Assembly: GCF_900105185.1 (NCBI RefSeq)
Contig: NZ_FNTJ01000001.1
Coordinates: 1,847,501-1,911,500 of the forward strand
Reading direction: 5' to 3'
DNA length: 64,000 nucleotides
Origin: Pseudomonas saponiphila
Lineage (GTDB): Bacteria; Pseudomonadota; Gammaproteobacteria; Pseudomonadales; Pseudomonadaceae
Shown here: positions 25,411 to 39,011 of the stretch, one piece after another
Numbering within the stretch: the first letter of the stretch is position 1
How the letters are laid out: each line of letters starts with the position of its first letter
Notes under the pieces: generated by a model
Seen by the model: the letters and a program-made list of their open reading frames with translations, nothing else
The model's database searches: none
Told to the model about the DNA's origin: nothing
Position numbers and translations under genes: made by a program

Positions 25411-25503
25411 TTGAGAAAAAGAACTAATGCTCTCTAGCGGTGCAGATTGAGAACAGCGGCTCATTCAGGGGCCGGAGCGGGTCTTGCCAGGGCCGGTGGG
25501 GAC

Positions 25504-25527
25504 TAATTATTTGCCGAGGTCATCCGT
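25504..25527 (+). promoter_or_regulatory. PvdS-dependent (iron-starvation box) promoter of pvdL
   Basis: TAATT (25504-25508), a 16-base spacer and CGT (25525-25527) fit the iron-starvation box TAAAT-N16-CGT with one change. It lies 157 bases before the pvdL start. A GC-rich hairpin, CCGGGC-AGCAA-GCCCGG (25546-25562), lies in the predicted leader. Confidence 0.75.
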
Positions 25528-25683
25528 TCCCATGGGAGAAAGATTCCGGGCAGCAAGCCCGGGCGTGGCGCCTTGCGGATGCCTGTGACCTGTGGCCAAG
25601 CCGTTGATTGTCGGTGGGTGGCCAGGGGCATGGCAGGGCAGGGGCCGCTCTCCATCGCAAGCACACTCCTGGCAGGAAACCCC

Positions 25684-28600
25684 ATGACGGACGCGTTCGA
25701 ACTCCCCAGCACCCTGGCCCAAGCCCTTCAACGCCGGGCAGTCCTGGCCCCTGATCAAGTGGCGTTACGGTTTCTCGCCCAAGAGCAGGAGCAGAGCGTG
25801 GTCCTCAGTTACCGGGACCTGGACCTTCGCGCGCGAACCATTGCCGCAGCCCTGCAAGCCAACGCCCAGTTCGGCGACCGCGCGGTGCTGCTGTTCCCCA
25901 GCGGCCCGGACTACGTCGCGGCGTTCTTCGGTTGCCTGTACGCCGGGGTGATCGCGGTGCCGGCCTATCCGCCGGAGTCGACCCGGCGCCATCACCAGGA
26001 GCGGCTGCTGTCGATCCTGGCCGATGCCGAGCCACGGTTGCTGCTGACCAGTGCCGGGCTGCGGGACTCACTGTTGCAACTGGATGAACTCAAGGCCGCG
26101 GGCGCACCGCCACTGCTGTGCGTGGATACCCTGGCCCCCGGGCTGGCCGAAGATTGGCAGGCCGTTGAGCTCAAGGACGACGACATCGCCTTCCTGCAAT
26201 ACACCTCCGGCTCCACCGCGCTGCCCAAGGGCGTACAGGTCAGCCACGGCAACCTGGTGGCCAACGAACTGCTGATCCGCCGCGGCTTCGGCATCGATCT
26301 CAACCCGGACGATGTGATCGTCAGCTGGCTGCCGCTGTACCACGACATGGGCCTGATCGGCGGCCTGCTGCAACCGATCTTCAGCGGCGTGCCCTGCGTG
26401 CTGATGTCGCCGGCCTACTTCCTGGCGCGGCCCGTGCGCTGGCTGGAAGCGATCAGCGAGTATGGCGGCACCATCAGCGGCGGCCCGGATTTCGCCTACC
26501 GCCTGTGCAGCGAGCGGGTCAGCGAATCGGCCCTGGAGCGTCTCGACCTCAGCCGCTGGCGCGTGGCCTATTCAGGTTCGGAGCCGATCCGCCTCGACAC
26601 CCTGGAAGGCTTTGCCGAAAAATTCAGCGCCAGCGGTTTTGCGCGCGACAACTTCCTGGCTTCCTACGGTCTGGCCGAGGCCACCCTGTTCGTCGCTGGC
26701 GGTGTACGCGGCCAGGGCATCCCGGCCTTGCACCTGGACGACCAGGCCCTGGCGCAGAACCGCGTGGAGCCGGGGCCGGGCAGCGCCATGATGAGTTGCG
26801 GTTTCAGCCAGCCTGAACACGCAGTGCTGGTGATGGACCCGCAACAGCTCAGCGAGCTGCCTGACAACCGCATCGGCGAAGTCTGGGCCGCCGGGCCAAG
26901 CATCGCCCATGGCTACTGGCGCAATCCCGAGGCCACGGCCAAGACCTTCGTCCAGCATGCCGGCCGCACCTGGCTGCGCACCGGCGACCTGGGCTTCCTG
27001 CGCGACGGTGAGCTGTTCATCACCGGGCGCCTGAAGGACCTGCTGATCGTGCGCGGGCACAACCTGTATCCCCAGGACATCGAAAAGACCATCGAGCGCG
27101 AAGTGGAAGTGGTGCGCAAGGGCCGGGTGGCGGCGTTCGCGGTCAGCGACCAGGGCCAGGAAGGCATCGGCATCGCCGCGGAAATCAGCCGCAGCGTGCA
27201 GAAGATCCTGCCCCCCGAGGCGCTGATCAAGGCCATTCGCCAGGCGGTGGCCGAAGCCTGCCAGGAAGCACCCAGCGTGGTGGTGCTGCTCAACCCCGGG
27301 GCCTTGCCGAAGACCTCCAGCGGCAAATTGCAGCGTTCCGCCTGCCGCACCCGGCTGGCCGATGGCAGCCTGGATCACTACGCGCTGTTCCCCCAGGCCG
27401 ACGCCGCACCCGCCAGCGTTCAGGAAGCGTCCGACGACGCGCTGCAAAACCTGATCGGGCGGATCTGGCAGGAGCACCTGCAATGCGCCGCCGTGGCCGC
27501 CGACGATCACTTCTTCCTGCTGGGGGGCAACTCGATTGCCGCCACCCAGGTCACGGCCCGTCTGCGTGAGGAACTGGGCCTGGAGCTGAGCCTGCGGCTG
27601 CTGTTCGAGGCACCGACCCTGGGCGCCTTCACGGCCGCCGTGGCGCGCCTGCAACAGGACGGGGGCGTGGCCCAGGGCAGCATCCAGGCCCTGTCGCGCC
27701 AGCAGCCGCTGCCCCAATCCCTGGCGCAGAACCGCCTGTGGATCACCTGGCAACTGGACCCGCACAGCAGCGCCTACAACATTCCCGGCGGCCTGCGCCT
27801 GCGCGGCGAGCTGGACCTAGACGCCCTGCGCGCCAGCTTCCAGCACCTGCTGCAGCGCCACGAAGCGCTGCGTACGCGGTTCTTCGAGCGCGACGGCCAG
27901 GCCCTGCAACAGGTGGACGCGGCCGGTGAGTTCAACCTGCAGGTGATCGACCTCAGCGACCTGCCGCCGGCCGAGCGCGAAGCCCGGGCGCGGCAGATTC
28001 GCGAAGACGAAGCCCGCACCCAGTTCGACCTGGAAAAGGGCCCGCTGTACTGGGCGACCCTGGTGCGCCTGGACGATGAAGAGCACCAGTTGCTGCTGAC
28101 CCTGCACCACATCATCGCCGACGGTTGGTCGCTGAATGTGCTGCTCGACGAGTTCTCCCGGCTCTATGCCGCTGCGGTTCAAGGCCAGGGCCTGGAACTG
28201 CCGCCCCTGACCCTGCAATACGCCGACTACGGCAGTTGGCAGCGCCAGTGGCTGGCCCAGGGTGAAGGCCAGCGCCAGCTGGACTACTGGAAGCAGCAAC
28301 TGGCCGATGAGGCCCCGGTGCTCAGCCTGGCCACCGATCACCCGCGCTCGGCCCAGCTCCGCCACAGCGCCGCGCGCCACAGCCAACGCCTCGGTGTGAC
28401 CCTCAGCGAGGCCGTGCGCCAGACCGCCCAGGCCTGGCAGGTCACGCCGTTCATGCTGTTGCTGGCCACTTTCCAGACCCTGCTGCATCGCTACAGCGGG
28501 CAGACCGAGATCCGCATCGGCGTGCCCAATGCCAACCGCCCGCGCCTGGAAACCCAGGGCCTGCTGGGCTTCTTCATCAATACCCAGGTTTTGCGCGGCC

Positions 28601-31600
28601 AACTGGATGGGCGCCAGACCTTCGCCGAGCTGCTGCAACAGGTTCGCAGCACCGTGCTCGAAGCCCAGGCTCACCAGGACCTGCCCTTCGAACAACTGCT
28701 CGAAGCCTTCCCCGAAGCCCGTGAACAGGGCCTGTTCCAGGTCATGTTCAACCATCAGCAGCGTGATCTTGGCGCCTTGCGCCGCCTGCCGGGGCTGCTG
28801 GCCGAAGAGCTGCCGTGGCACAGCCGCGAGGCCAAGTTCGACCTGCAACTGCACAGCGAGGAAGAGCGCAACGGCCGCCTGAGCCTGGCCTTCGACTACG
28901 CCGACGAACTGTTCGACGCGGCGACCATCGAGCGCCTGGCCGGGCATTTCATCAGCTTGCTGGAACACGCCTGCCAGCAACCGGACAGCGCCCTGGGCGA
29001 CTTGCCGTTGCTCGGCAAGGCCGAAGCGGCGCAACTGCAGCAATGGAGCATGGCGCCCTGTGCGCCGGCCGAGCGTTGGTTGCCGGAACGTTTGCATGAA
29101 CAACTGCAGCAGACCCCGGAGCGCACCGCGCTGGTGTGGGACGGCGGGCAGCTGAGCTTTGCCGAACTCCATGCCCAGGCCAACCGCCTGGCCCACTACC
29201 TGCGGGACAAGGGCGTGGGCCCGGACGTGTGCGTGGCCATCGCCGCCGAGCGTTCGCCGCAGCTGCTGATCGGCCTGTTGGCGATCATCAAGGCCGGTGG
29301 CGCCTACGTGCCCCTGGACCCGGATTACCCCGCCGAACGCCTGGCCTACATGCTCGCCGACAGCGGCGTGCAACTGCTGCTGACCCAGACCCACCTGCTC
29401 GACCAGATGCCCGAGGCTCCGGGCGTCAGTGCCATCGCCCTGGACAGCCTCAAGCTCGACAGCTGGCCGAGCCACGCCCCGGGCCTGCACCTGGACGGCG
29501 AGCACCTGGCCTATGTGATCTACACCTCCGGTTCCACCGGTCAGCCCAAGGGCGTGGGCAACACCCATCGCGCGCTGATGGAACGCCTGCAATGGATGCA
29601 GGACAGCTATCAATTGCAGCCCGACGATGTGCTGATGCAGAAGGCCCCCATCAGCTTCGACGTGTCGGTGTGGGAATGCTTCTGGCCGCTGATCAGCGGC
29701 TGCCGCCTGCTGCTCGCCGCCCCCGGCGAGCACCGCGATCCCCATCGCATCGCCCAGTTGGTCCAGGAATATGGCGTGACCACGCTGCACTTCGTGCCGC
29801 CGCTGTTGCAGCTGTTCGTCGATGAACCGCTGAGCGCTGAATGCCACAGCCTGCGCCGGGTGTTCTCCGGTGGCGAAGCCTTGCCCGCCGAGCTGCGCGA
29901 CCGCCTGCTGGAGCTCTTGCCGAACGCGCAACTGCACAACCGTTACGGCCCGACCGAAACCGCGATCAACGTCACCCATTGGCCGTGCTCGGTCGATGAT
30001 GGCTCGCGTTCGCCCATCGGTCGTCCGCTGGGCAATGTGCTGTGCCGGGTACTGGATGCCGAGCTCAACCCGCTGCCCGCCGGGGTTCCGGGTGAGCTGT
30101 GCATCAGCGGCCAGGGCCTGGCCCGGGGTTACCTGGGACGCCCGGCGCTGACCGCCGAGCGCTTTGTAGTCGACCCGCTGAGTGAGGAGGGCGCGCGCCT
30201 GTACCGCACCGGTGACCGCGTGCGCTGGTGCGCTGATGGCGTGCTGGAATACCTCGGTCGCCTCGACCAGCAGGTCAAGCTGCGGGGCTTTCGGGTTGAG
30301 CCGCAGGAAATCGAAGCGCGGCTGCTGGCCCAGGACGGCGTGGCCCAGGCCGCGGTGCTGGTGAGCGACACCGTCGCCGGCCCGCAGTTGATCGGCTACT
30401 ACACCGCCCATGCCAGCGATGAAGACGAAACCCAATTCAGCGCCCGGCTGAAGGCCGCCCTGGCCGCCGAACTGCCGGAGTACATGGTGCCGGCGCAACT
30501 GCTGCGCCTGGAAGCCATGCCCCTGAGCCCCAGCGGCAAGCTCGACCGCCGGGCCCTGCCGGAGCCGCTATGGCAGGTGCGCGAGCACGTCGAACCGGGC
30601 ACCGATCTGGAACGGCAGCTCGCCGCCATCTGGCGCGACGTGCTGGGCCAGCCACGGATCGGCCTCAAGGACGACTTCTTCGCCCTGGGCGGGCATTCGC
30701 TGCTGGCCACCCAGATCATCTCTCGCACCCGCCAGGCCTGCGATGTCGAGCTGCCGCTGCGGGCGCTGTTCGAAGCCAGCGAGCTGGGAGACTTTGCCGA
30801 GCAGGTGCTGCTGATCCAGCAGTCCGGCGCGCGCAACCAGCAGCCGCCGATGGCCCGGGTCGACCGCAGCCAGCCGGTGCCGCTGTCCTATTCCCAGCAG
30901 CGCATGTGGTTCCTCTGGCAGATGGAACCCGACAGCCCGGCCTACAACGTGGGCGGCATGGCGCGGCTGTCAGGGGTGCTGGACGTGGGGCGCTTCGAGG
31001 CGGCGTTGCAAGCGCTGATCCAGCGTCATGAAACCCTGCGTACCACCTTCCCCAGCGTCAACGGCGTGGCCCATCAGCAGGTGCACGCCGACAGCGGCCT
31101 GCGCATGGCCTGGAAGGATTTCTCCGCCCTGGCCCCGGATGCCCGGCAACAACGCCTGCAACAGCTGGCGGACAGCGAGGCGCACCAGCCCTTCGACCTG
31201 GAGACCGGCCCCTTGCTGCGCGCCTGCCTGGTCAAGGCCGGCGAGCAGGAACACTACTTCGTCCTGACCCTGCACCACATCGTCACCGAAGGCTGGGCCA
31301 TGGACATCTTCGCCCGCGAATTGGGCGCGCTGTACGAAGCCTTCCTCGACGACCGCGAGTCGCCGCTGGAACCCTTGCCCGTGCAATACCTGGACTACAG
31401 CGTGTGGCAGCGCCAGTGGCTGGAGTCCGGCGAGCGCCAGCGCCAGCTGGATTACTGGACCGGGCAACTGGGCCGCGAACACCCGCTGCTGGAACTGCCC
31501 AGCGACCGGCCACGGCCGGCGGTGCAAAGCCACCAGGGCGAGCTGTACCGCTTCGACTTGAGCGACGAGCTGGCGGCCCGGGTGCGCACCTTCAATGCCG

Positions 31601-34600
31601 AACACGGCCTGACCCTGTTCATGACCATGACCGCCGCCCTGGCGCTGCTGCTCTACCGCTACAGCGGCCAGACTGACCTGCGCATCGGCGCGCCGGTGGC
31701 CAACCGCATCCGCCCGGAAAGCGAAGGGCTGATCGGCGCCTTCCTCAATACCCAGGTGCTGCGCTGCCAGCTCGATGGGCAGATGAGCGTCGGCCAGTTG
31801 CTGGAGCAGGTGCGCCACACGGTGATCGAGGGCCAGTCGCACCAGGACCTGCCGTTCGACCATCTGGTGGAAGCCTTGCAACCGCCGCGCAGCGCCGCCT
31901 ACAACCCGCTGTTCCAGGTGATGTGCAACGTCCAGCGCTGGGAGTTCCAGCAAAGCCGGCAACTGGCGGGCATGACCGTGGAGTATCTGGTCAACGATGC
32001 CCGCGCCACCAAGTTCGACCTCAACCTGGAAGTCACCGACCTGGATCAGCGCCTGGGTTGCTGCCTGACCTACAGCACCGACCTGTTCGATGAGCCGCGT
32101 ATTGCGCGCATGGCCGGTCATTGGCGCAACCTGCTGCAGGCCCTGATCGACGATCCGCAACGGCGCCTGTGCGAATTGCCGCTGCTGCACGCCGAGGAGC
32201 AGCAACAGCTGCTGGACAGCCTGAGCGCCGAGCCCGGCGAGCAACGCCTGGATCAGTGCATCCACCAGCTGTTCAGCGAGCAGGCCCTGGCCCGCGGCGA
32301 TGCCCCGGCCCTGAGCTTCGCCGGGCAGACCCTGAGCTACAGCGAACTGGACAGCCGCGCCAATCGCCTGGCCTGGATGCTCCGTGAGCGCGGCGTGGGC
32401 CCGCAGGTGCGCGTCGGCCTGGCCCTGGAGCGTTCCCTGGAGATGGTCGTCGGCCTGCTGGCGATCCTCAAGGCCGGTGGCGCCTACGTGCCCCTGGACC
32501 CGGAATACCCCCTGGACCGCCTGCACTACATGATCGAAGACAGCGGCCTCGGCCTGCTGCTCAGCGATGCGCGGATGTTCACCGCCCTGGGCCAGTTGCC
32601 GGCGGGTGTCGGCCGTTGGTGCCTGGAGGAGGACGGTCCGCGCCTGGCCGACTACCCGGCCAGCGAGCTGCCGTTGATCAGCCTGCCGCAGCATCAGGCG
32701 TACCTGATCTACACCTCCGGCTCCACCGGCCAGCCCAAGGGCGTGGTGGTGTCCCACGGGGAAATCGCCATGCACTGCCGGGCGGTGATCCGCCGTTTCG
32801 GCATGCGCCCGGACGACTGCGAGCTGCATTTTTATTCCATCAACTTCGACGCCGCCACCGAGCGCTTGCTGGTGCCGCTGCTCAGCGGCGCCCAGGTGGT
32901 GCTGCGGGCCCAGGGCCAGTGGGACGCCGAAGAGATCTGCCAGCTGATCCGTCAGCACCGCATCAGCATCCTCGGCTTCACCCCGAGCTACGGCAGCCAA
33001 CTGGCCCAGCATCTGGCCAGCCAGCAGCAGACCCTGCCGGTGCGCATGTGCATCACCGGTGGCGAAGCCCTGACCGGCGAGCACCTGCAACGCATCCGCG
33101 CGGCCTTCCAGCCGAGCCTGTTCTTCAACGCCTACGGCCCCACCGAAACCGTGGTCATGCCCCTGGCCAGCCTGGCGCCGCAGCAGTTGGCCGAAGGCGT
33201 GGCCAGTGTGCCGATCGGCAGTATCGTCGGGGCGCGGGTGGCCTACATTCTCGATGCCGATCTGGCGCTGGTGCCGCCCGGCGCCACCGGTGAGCTGTAT
33301 GTCGGGGGGGCCGGGCTGGCCCAGGGTTATCACCGTCGTCCGGGGATGAGCGCCGAGCGTTTTGTCGCCGACCCGTTCGCCACGGATGGTGGGCGCCTGT
33401 ACCGCACCGGCGATCTGGTGCGCCAGTGCGCCGACGGCCAGCTGGAGTACATCGGCCGGGTCGACCACCAAGTGAAGATCCGCGGTTTCCGCATCGAGCT
33501 GGGGGAGATCGAAACCCGCCTGCTGGATCATCCGGCCGTGCGCGAAGCGGTGGTGTTGGCCCTGGACACCCCGGCGGGCAAGCAGCTGGCCGCTTATCTG
33601 GTGAGCGAGGTGGCCGAGCACAACGAAGTGCAGCAGGCCAACCTGCGCGAAGCCCTCAAGCAGCAGCTGAAAACCCAGCTGCCGGACTACATGGTGCCGA
33701 CCCACCTGATCCTGCTGGCCAGCATGCCGCTGACCGCCAACGGCAAGCTCGACCGCCGGGCCCTGCCAATGCCGGACCCGGAGCTCAATCGCCAGCAGTA
33801 CGTGGCGCCGAGCAACGCGCTGGAGCAGACCCTGGCCAAGGTCTGGGGCGAAGTGCTGAACCTGCAGCAGGTGGGCCTCAACGACAATTTCTTCGAACTG
33901 GGGGGCGACTCGATCCTGTCGATCCAGGTGGTCAGCCGCGCCCGCCAACTGGGGCTGCACTTCACCCCGCGCGACCTGTTCCAGCACCAGACCGTGCAGA
34001 CCCTGGCCCAGGTTGCCAGCCACACTCAACAGGTCAGCGCCGAGCAGGGTCAGCTCAGTGGCGAAGCGCCGCTGACACCGATCCAGCACTGGTTCTTCGA
34101 CGCGGCCATTCCCCAGCCGCAGCACTGGAACCAGGCGCTGCTACTGGAGCCGCTGGGTGTGCTCGATGCGCAACTGCTTGAGCAAGCGCTGCTGGCGGTG
34201 CTGGAGCAGCACGACGCCCTGCGCCTGCGTTTCAAAGCGCTGGATGGGCAATGGCGCGCCGAGTACCTGCCGCTGTCCGACGCGCCGCTGCTGTGGCAAG
34301 TGCGGGTGCCGTCCATGGCCACCTGCGAGGCGCTGTTCGCCGATGCCCAGCGCAGCCTCGACCTGGAACACGGGCCGCTGCTGCGGGCGGTACTGGTGGA
34401 CGGGCCGCAAGGCGAGCAACGCCTGCTGCTGGCCATCCACCACCTGGTGGTGGACGGCGTGTCCTGGCGCGTGCTGCTGGAGGATCTGCAGAACGCTTAT
34501 CGCCAGCTGCAAGCCGGGCAGAGCCTGAGCCTGCCGGCCAAGACCAGCGCCCTGCGGGACTGGTCGAGCCGCCTGCAAGCCTATGCCGGCAGCGAATCCC

Positions 34601-37600
34601 TGCGTGAAGAACTCGGCTGGTGGCAACAGCAACTGGCCGGCCCGGCCGCGCAACTGCCGGGCCTGAATGCCGCTGGCCGCCAGCAGCATCAGCAGGCCCG
34701 CAGCCACAGCGTGACCCTGGATGCCGAGCGCACCCGGCAGTTGCTGCAACAGGCCCCGGCGGCCTACCGCACCCAGGTCAACGACCTGCTGCTGACCGCC
34801 CTGGCCCGGGTGCTGTGCCGCTGGAGCGGGCAGCCTTCGGCCCTGGTGCAACTGGAAGGTCACGGCCGTGAAGCGCTGTTCGACGAGATCGACCTGACCC
34901 GTACCGTGGGCTGGTTCACCAGCGCCTATCCGCTGCGCCTGACCCCGTTGCAGGTGGAAGAAGCGGCCGGGCAGGGCGCCTCGATCAAGGTCATCAAGGA
35001 ACAACTGCGGGCCGTGCCGCACAAGGGCCTGGGCTACGGCGTGCTGCGCTACCTGGCCGATGACGCCTGCCGCGAAGCCTTGGCGGCGCTGCCGCTGGCG
35101 CCGGTGACCTTCAACTACCTGGGCCAGTTCGACCAGAGTTTTGGCGCCGATGCGCTGCTGCGTCCGCTGGACGAATCCGTCGGCCCGGCCCACGCCCCAG
35201 AGGCGCCGTTGCCCAACGAGCTGAGTATCGACAGCCAGGTCTACGGCGGCGAGCTGGTGCTGCGCTGGACCTACAGCGCCGAGCGCTTCGACGCCGAGCT
35301 GATCGGCGAACTGGCGGACGCCTACCTGAGTGAGCTGCAGAGTCTGATTGCCCATTGCCTGGGTGACGATGCCGGTGGCCTGACGCCGTCGGACTTCCCC
35401 CTGGCGCGCCTGACTCAGGCCCAGCTCGATGGCCTGCCGGTGCCGGCTGTGCAGATCGAGGACGTCTACCCGCTGACCCCGATGCAGGAAGGCATGCTGC
35501 TGCACACCCTGCTGGAGCCGGGCACCGGCCTGTACTACATGCAGGACCGCTACCGCATCAACAGCGAGCTGGACCCGCAGCGTTTCGCCCAGGCCTGGCA
35601 GGCGGTGGTGGCCCGGCATGAAGCGCTGCGCGCGTCGTTCTGCTGGAACGTCGGCGAAGACATGCTGCAGGTTATCCACAAGCCGGGCCGTACCCCGATC
35701 GAGTTCCTCGACTGGAGCGCGGTGCCCGAGGCCGAGCAGGAACCCAAGCTGCAAGCCCTGCATAAGCAGGAACGCGAGGCCGGTTTCGATCTGCTCAACC
35801 AGGCGCCGTTCCACCTGCGGCTGATCCGCGTCGGCGCCGCGCGCTACTGGTTCATGATGAGCAATCACCACATCCTCATCGATGCCTGGTGCCGCTCGCT
35901 GCTGATGAATGATTTCTTCGAGATCTACACCGCCCTCGGCGAACGCCGTGAGGCGCAACTGGCGGCGCCACCGCGTTACCGCGACTACATCGGCTGGCTG
36001 CAACACCAGAGCCTGTCCGAGGCGCGGCAGTGGTGGCGGCAGAACCTTGCAGGTTTCGAACGCACCACGCCGATCCCCAGCGACCGGCCATTCCTGCGCG
36101 AACACGCCGGTGACAGCGGCGGCATGATCGTCGGCGACTGTTACACCCGTCTCGATGCCCGGGACGGCGCGCAACTGCGCGAGTTGGCGCAGCAGCACCA
36201 GCTGACCGTCAACACCTTCGCCCAGGCGGCCTGGGCCCTGGTGCTGCGGCGCATGAGCGGTGAGCGCGACGTGCTGTTCGGGGTCACCGTGGCCGGGCGC
36301 CCGGTTGAGATGCCGGAGATGCAACGTACCGTTGGTTTGTTCATCAACAGCATCGCGCTGCGGGTCAAGCTGCCCGAAGAGGGCCAGCGTTGCAGCGTGC
36401 GCCAGTGGCTTGGCGACCTGCTCGACCGCAACATGCAGCTGCGTGAATACGAATACCTGCCGCTGGTGGCGATTCAGGAATGCAGTGAGCTGCCCAAGGG
36501 CCAGCCGCTGTTCGACAGCCTGTTCGTGTTCGAAAACGCCCCGGTGGAAGTCTCGGTGCTCGACCGCGCCCAGAGCCTGAACGCCAGTTCGGATTCCGGC
36601 CGTACTCACACCAACTTCCCGATCACTGCGGTGTGCTACCCGGGGGATGACCTGGGCCTGCACCTGTCCTACGACCAGCGCTACTTCGAACAGGCGACCA
36701 TCGAGCGCATGCTCGGCGAGTTCAAGCGCTTGTTGCTGGCGTTGATGCAGGGTTTGCATGGCGACATGTCCGAACTGCCGCTGCTGGGTGCAGAGGAGCA
36801 GGACTTCCTGCTCGCCGGCTGCAATCAGAGCGCGCACCCGTATCCACTGGAGCGCAGCTACGTGGAGCTGTTCGAGGCTCAAGTGGCGGCGCACCCGCAG
36901 CGCGTGGCCGCCAGTTGCCTGGACCAGCGCCACAGCTACGCCGAGTTGAACCGCGACAGCAACCGCCTGGGTCATGCCTTGATCGCCCACGGCGTGGGCT
37001 TCGACCAACCCGTGGCCTTGCTGGCCGAGCGCGGCCTGGAACTCTTGGGCATGATCATCGGCAGCTTCAAGGCCGGGGCCGGCTACCTGCCCCTGGACCC
37101 GGGCCTGCCGAGCCAGCGTTTGGGGCGCATCATCGAGCTCAGCCGCACGCCGATCCTGGTGTGCACCGCGGCCTGCCACGAACAGGCTCTGGCCCTACTG
37201 GACGAATTCGCCTGCGCCGGGCGGCCACGGCTGCTGGTCTGGGAAGAACTGCAAGGCGCCGGGCATGCCGAAAGCAATCCGGGCCGCTATAGCGCGCCGG
37301 ACAACCTGGCCTACGTGATCTACACCTCCGGTTCCACCGGCCTGCCCAAGGGCGTGATGGTGGAGCAGCGCGGCATGCTCAACAACCAACTGAGCAAGGT
37401 GCCGTACCTGCACTTGAGCGAGGCTGACGTGATCGCCCAGACCGCGTCCCAGAGCTTCGACATTTCGGTCTGGCAGTTCCTCGCCGCGCCGCTGTTCGGT
37501 GCCCGGGTCGACATCGTGCCCAATGCCATCGCCCACGATCCCCAGGGCCTACTGGCCCACGTCGAGGAGCAGGGCATCACGGTGCTGGAGAGCGTGCCGT

Positions 37601-38700
37601 CGCTGATCCAGGGCATGCTCGCCCAGGACGCCATCGCCCTGGAGAGCCTGCGCTGGATGCTGCCCACCGGCGAGGCCATGCCACCGGAACTGGCGCACCA
37701 ATGGCTGCTGCGTTATCCACAGGTCGGTCTGGTGAACGCCTACGGTCCGGCGGAGTGTTCTGATGACGTGGCCTTCTTCCGGGTGGACCTGGCATCGACC
37801 CGGGGCGCCTACTTGCCCATCGGTACACCCACCGACAACAACCGGCTGTACCTGATGGACGAAGCCCTGGAGCTGGTGCCCCTGGGCGCCGTCGGCGAGC
37901 TGTGCGTAGCGGGCACCGGTGTCGGCCGTGGCTACGTCAGCGACCCATTGCGTACCGCGCTGGCCTTCGTGCCCCATCCGTTCGGTGCGGCGGGCGAACG
38001 CCTGTACCGCACTGGCGACCTGGCCCGCCGGCGCAGCGATGGGGTGCTGGAATACGTCGGCCGGATCGACCATCAGGTGAAGATCCGTGGCTACCGCATC
38101 GAGTTGGGCGAGATTGAAGCGCGCCTGCACGAACAGCCGGAAATCCGCGATGCCGCCGTGGGCGTGCAGGAAGGGGCCAACGGCAAGCATCTGGTGGGCT
38201 ACCTGGTGGCCAGTGACTCAAGCCTGAGCCCGAGCGAATGCCTGGAGCGGATCAAACCGCGGCTGCGCGCCGAACTGCCCGAATACATGGTGCCGCTGCA
38301 CTGGCTGTGGCTTGCGCGCCTGCCGCTCAACGCCAACGGCAAGCTCGACCGCAAGGCCCTGCCGGCCCTGGAGATCGGCCAGTTGCAGAGCCAGGACTAT
38401 CAAGCCCCGAGCAGCGAACTGGAGCAGACCCTGACGGACATCTGGGCCGAGGTGCTCAAGGTCGAACGGGTGGGCGTGCGCGACAACTTCTTCGAGTTGG
38501 GCGGGCATTCCCTGCTGGCGACCCAGATCGCCTCGCGGGTGCAGAAAACCCTGCAACGCAACGTACCGCTGCGGGCCATGTTCGAGTGCAGCACGGTGCA
38601 GGAACTTGCTGCGTACATCGAAGGCCTGGGTGCCAATGCAATCAGCGAGGAAAAGGTGGACCGGCTGAGCGACCTGATGGCCGAGCTGGAGGGCCTATAG
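25684..38700 (+). CDS. pvdL: Pyoverdine chromophore non-ribosomal peptide synthetase PvdL
   Basis: This 4,338-residue protein is close to the size of known PvdL. Domains in order: fatty-acyl-AMP ligase ([11 protein letters not shown], about 173); carrier (Ser617 in GGNS); condensation (HHIIADG, 808-814); adenylation 1 (TSGSTG, 1281) with a Glu-like pocket reading D-V-W-H-F-G; carrier (Ser1672); condensation (HHIVTEG, 1864); adenylation 2 (2344), expected for Tyr; carrier (Ser2743 in GGDS); epimerase (HHLVVDG, 2919); condensation (HHILIDA, 3395); adenylation 3 (3881) with pocket D-I-W-E-L-T-A-D-D, Dab-type; carrier (Ser4276). No thioesterase follows, so the acyl-Glu-D-Tyr-Dab chain passes to the next synthetase. 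The ATG at 25684 has GCAGGAA upstream. No frame damage is seen. Transcription should require PvdS. Confidence 0.97.
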   Translation: MTDAFELPSTLAQALQRRAVLAPDQVALRFLAQEQEQSVVLSYRDLDLRARTIAAALQANAQFGDRAVLLFPSGPDYVAAFFGCLYAGVIAVPAYPPESTRRHHQERLLSILADAEPRLLLTSAGLRDSLLQLDELKAAGAPPLLCVDTLAPGLAEDWQAVELKDDDIAFLQYTSGSTALPKGVQVSHGNLVANELLIRRGFGIDLNPDDVIVSWLPLYHDMGLIGGLLQPIFSGVPCVLMSPAYFLARPVRWLEAISEYGGTISGGPDFAYRLCSERVSESALERLDLSRWRVAYSGSEPIRLDTLEGFAEKFSASGFARDNFLASYGLAEATLFVAGGVRGQGIPALHLDDQALAQNRVEPGPGSAMMSCGFSQPEHAVLVMDPQQLSELPDNRIGEVWAAGPSIAHGYWRNPEATAKTFVQHAGRTWLRTGDLGFLRDGELFITGRLKDLLIVRGHNLYPQDIEKTIEREVEVVRKGRVAAFAVSDQGQEGIGIAAEISRSVQKILPPEALIKAIRQAVAEACQEAPSVVVLLNPGALPKTSSGKLQRSACRTRLADGSLDHYALFPQADAAPASVQEASDDALQNLIGRIWQEHLQCAAVAADDHFFLLGGNSIAATQVTARLREELGLELSLRLLFEAPTLGAFTAAVARLQQDGGVAQGSIQALSRQQPLPQSLAQNRLWITWQLDPHSSAYNIPGGLRLRGELDLDALRASFQHLLQRHEALRTRFFERDGQALQQVDAAGEFNLQVIDLSDLPPAEREARARQIREDEARTQFDLEKGPLYWATLVRLDDEEHQLLLTLHHIIADGWSLNVLLDEFSRLYAAAVQGQGLELPPLTLQYADYGSWQRQWLAQGEGQRQLDYWKQQLADEAPVLSLATDHPRSAQLRHSAARHSQRLGVTLSEAVRQTAQAWQVTPFMLLLATFQTLLHRYSGQTEIRIGVPNANRPRLETQGLLGFFINTQVLRGQLDGRQTFAELLQQVRSTVLEAQAHQDLPFEQLLEAFPEAREQGLFQVMFNHQQRDLGALRRLPGLLAEELPWHSREAKFDLQLHSEEERNGRLSLAFDYADELFDAATIERLAGHFISLLEHACQQPDSALGDLPLLGKAEAAQLQQWSMAPCAPAERWLPERLHEQLQQTPERTALVWDGGQLSFAELHAQANRLAHYLRDKGVGPDVCVAIAAERSPQLLIGLLAIIKAGGAYVPLDPDYPAERLAYMLADSGVQLLLTQTHLLDQMPEAPGVSAIALDSLKLDSWPSHAPGLHLDGEHLAYVIYTSGSTGQPKGVGNTHRALMERLQWMQDSYQLQPDDVLMQKAPISFDVSVWECFWPLISGCRLLLAAPGEHRDPHRIAQLVQEYGVTTLHFVPPLLQLFVDEPLSAECHSLRRVFSGGEALPAELRDRLLELLPNAQLHNRYGPTETAINVTHWPCSVDDGSRSPIGRPLGNVLCRVLDAELNPLPAGVPGELCISGQGLARGYLGRPALTAERFVVDPLSEEGARLYRTGDRVRWCADGVLEYLGRLDQQVKLRGFRVEPQEIEARLLAQDGVAQAAVLVSDTVAGPQLIGYYTAHASDEDETQFSARLKAALAAELPEYMVPAQLLRLEAMPLSPSGKLDRRALPEPLWQVREHVEPGTDLERQLAAIWRDVLGQPRIGLKDDFFALGGHSLLATQIISRTRQACDVELPLRALFEASELGDFAEQVLLIQQSGARNQQPPMARVDRSQPVPLSYSQQRMWFLWQMEPDSPAYNVGGMARLSGVLDVGRFEAALQALIQRHETLRTTFPSVNGVAHQQVHADSGLRMAWKDFSALAPDARQQRLQQLADSEAHQPFDLETGPLLRACLVKAGEQEHYFVLTLHHIVTEGWAMDIFARELGALYEAFLDDRESPLEPLPVQYLDYSVWQRQWLESGERQRQLDYWTGQLGREHPLLELPSDRPRPAVQSHQGELYRFDLSDELAARVRTFNAEHGLTLFMTMTAALALLLYRYSGQTDLRIGAPVANRIRPESEGLIGAFLNTQVLRCQLDGQMSVGQLLEQVRHTVIEGQSHQDLPFDHLVEALQPPRSAAYNPLFQVMCNVQRWEFQQSRQLAGMTVEYLVNDARATKFDLNLEVTDLDQRLGCCLTYSTDLFDEPRIARMAGHWRNLLQALIDDPQRRLCELPLLHAEEQQQLLDSLSAEPGEQRLDQCIHQLFSEQALARGDAPALSFAGQTLSYSELDSRANRLAWMLRERGVGPQVRVGLALERSLEMVVGLLAILKAGGAYVPLDPEYPLDRLHYMIEDSGLGLLLSDARMFTALGQLPAGVGRWCLEEDGPRLADYPASELPLISLPQHQAYLIYTSGSTGQPKGVVVSHGEIAMHCRAVIRRFGMRPDDCELHFYSINFDAATERLLVPLLSGAQVVLRAQGQWDAEEICQLIRQHRISILGFTPSYGSQLAQHLASQQQTLPVRMCITGGEALTGEHLQRIRAAFQPSLFFNAYGPTETVVMPLASLAPQQLAEGVASVPIGSIVGARVAYILDADLALVPPGATGELYVGGAGLAQGYHRRPGMSAERFVADPFATDGGRLYRTGDLVRQCADGQLEYIGRVDHQVKIRGFRIELGEIETRLLDHPAVREAVVLALDTPAGKQLAAYLVSEVAEHNEVQQANLREALKQQLKTQLPDYMVPTHLILLASMPLTANGKLDRRALPMPDPELNRQQYVAPSNALEQTLAKVWGEVLNLQQVGLNDNFFELGGDSILSIQVVSRARQLGLHFTPRDLFQHQTVQTLAQVASHTQQVSAEQGQLSGEAPLTPIQHWFFDAAIPQPQHWNQALLLEPLGVLDAQLLEQALLAVLEQHDALRLRFKALDGQWRAEYLPLSDAPLLWQVRVPSMATCEALFADAQRSLDLEHGPLLRAVLVDGPQGEQRLLLAIHHLVVDGVSWRVLLEDLQNAYRQLQAGQSLSLPAKTSALRDWSSRLQAYAGSESLREELGWWQQQLAGPAAQLPGLNAAGRQQHQQARSHSVTLDAERTRQLLQQAPAAYRTQVNDLLLTALARVLCRWSGQPSALVQLEGHGREALFDEIDLTRTVGWFTSAYPLRLTPLQVEEAAGQGASIKVIKEQLRAVPHKGLGYGVLRYLADDACREALAALPLAPVTFNYLGQFDQSFGADALLRPLDESVGPAHAPEAPLPNELSIDSQVYGGELVLRWTYSAERFDAELIGELADAYLSELQSLIAHCLGDDAGGLTPSDFPLARLTQAQLDGLPVPAVQIEDVYPLTPMQEGMLLHTLLEPGTGLYYMQDRYRINSELDPQRFAQAWQAVVARHEALRASFCWNVGEDMLQVIHKPGRTPIEFLDWSAVPEAEQEPKLQALHKQEREAGFDLLNQAPFHLRLIRVGAARYWFMMSNHHILIDAWCRSLLMNDFFEIYTALGERREAQLAAPPRYRDYIGWLQHQSLSEARQWWRQNLAGFERTTPIPSDRPFLREHAGDSGGMIVGDCYTRLDARDGAQLRELAQQHQLTVNTFAQAAWALVLRRMSGERDVLFGVTVAGRPVEMPEMQRTVGLFINSIALRVKLPEEGQRCSVRQWLGDLLDRNMQLREYEYLPLVAIQECSELPKGQPLFDSLFVFENAPVEVSVLDRAQSLNASSDSGRTHTNFPITAVCYPGDDLGLHLSYDQRYFEQATIERMLGEFKRLLLALMQGLHGDMSELPLLGAEEQDFLLAGCNQSAHPYPLERSYVELFEAQVAAHPQRVAASCLDQRHSYAELNRDSNRLGHALIAHGVGFDQPVALLAERGLELLGMIIGSFKAGAGYLPLDPGLPSQRLGRIIELSRTPILVCTAACHEQALALLDEFACAGRPRLLVWEELQGAGHAESNPGRYSAPDNLAYVIYTSGSTGLPKGVMVEQRGMLNNQLSKVPYLHLSEADVIAQTASQSFDISVWQFLAAPLFGARVDIVPNAIAHDPQGLLAHVEEQGITVLESVPSLIQGMLAQDAIALESLRWMLPTGEAMPPELAHQWLLRYPQVGLVNAYGPAECSDDVAFFRVDLASTRGAYLPIGTPTDNNRLYLMDEALELVPLGAVGELCVAGTGVGRGYVSDPLRTALAFVPHPFGAAGERLYRTGDLARRRSDGVLEYVGRIDHQVKIRGYRIELGEIEARLHEQPEIRDAAVGVQEGANGKHLVGYLVASDSSLSPSECLERIKPRLRAELPEYMVPLHWLWLARLPLNANGKLDRKALPALEIGQLQSQDYQAPSSELEQTLTDIWAEVLKVERVGVRDNFFELGGHSLLATQIASRVQKTLQRNVPLRAMFECSTVQELAAYIEGLGANAISEEKVDRLSDLMAELEGL

Positions 38701-38707
38701 AACGATT

Positions 38708-38962
38708 GTGGCGAGGGAGCTTGCTCCCGCTGGGTGGCGCAGCCACCCCAATGGCTGCACCTCGTTCCTTCAGGAAGATCGCAGACTCAGGTTTTACGGC
38801 CGCTGCCCAATCGAGCGGTCGGAATGCCTTCCCGTGGCGAGGGAGCTTGCTCCCGCTGGGTGGCGCAGCCACCCCAATGGCTGCACCTCGTTCCTTCAGG
38901 AGGATCGCAGACTCAGGTTTTACGGCCGCTGCGCGCCCGAGCGGGAGCAAGCTCCCTCGCCA
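38708..38962. repeat. Duplicated 99-bp segment with three REP palindromes
   Basis: Positions 38708-38806 and 38834-38932 are direct copies differing at one base (GAAGATC versus GAGGATC). Each begins GTGGCGAGGGAGCTTGCTCC, itself a palindrome (GGGAGCTTGCTCCC). The same 23-base head recurs inverted at 38940-38962. The unit also contains GGGTGGCGCAGCCACCCC, a second stem. It occupies the gap between pvdL and its terminator. Confidence 0.85.
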
Positions 38963-39011
38963 CCAGGGTGGCTTCGGCCTGTCCGCAGATCCTTGCTATA
39001 GTCCGCCGCGC

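Noticed and set aside
27817..37179. Very long minus-strand open frames opposite pvdL (27817-30498, 30970-34125, 34141-37179)
   Set aside because: They mirror the GC-rich codons of pvdL, have Gln/His/Gly/Leu-rich composition with no domain, and lack RBSs; they are antisense shadows.
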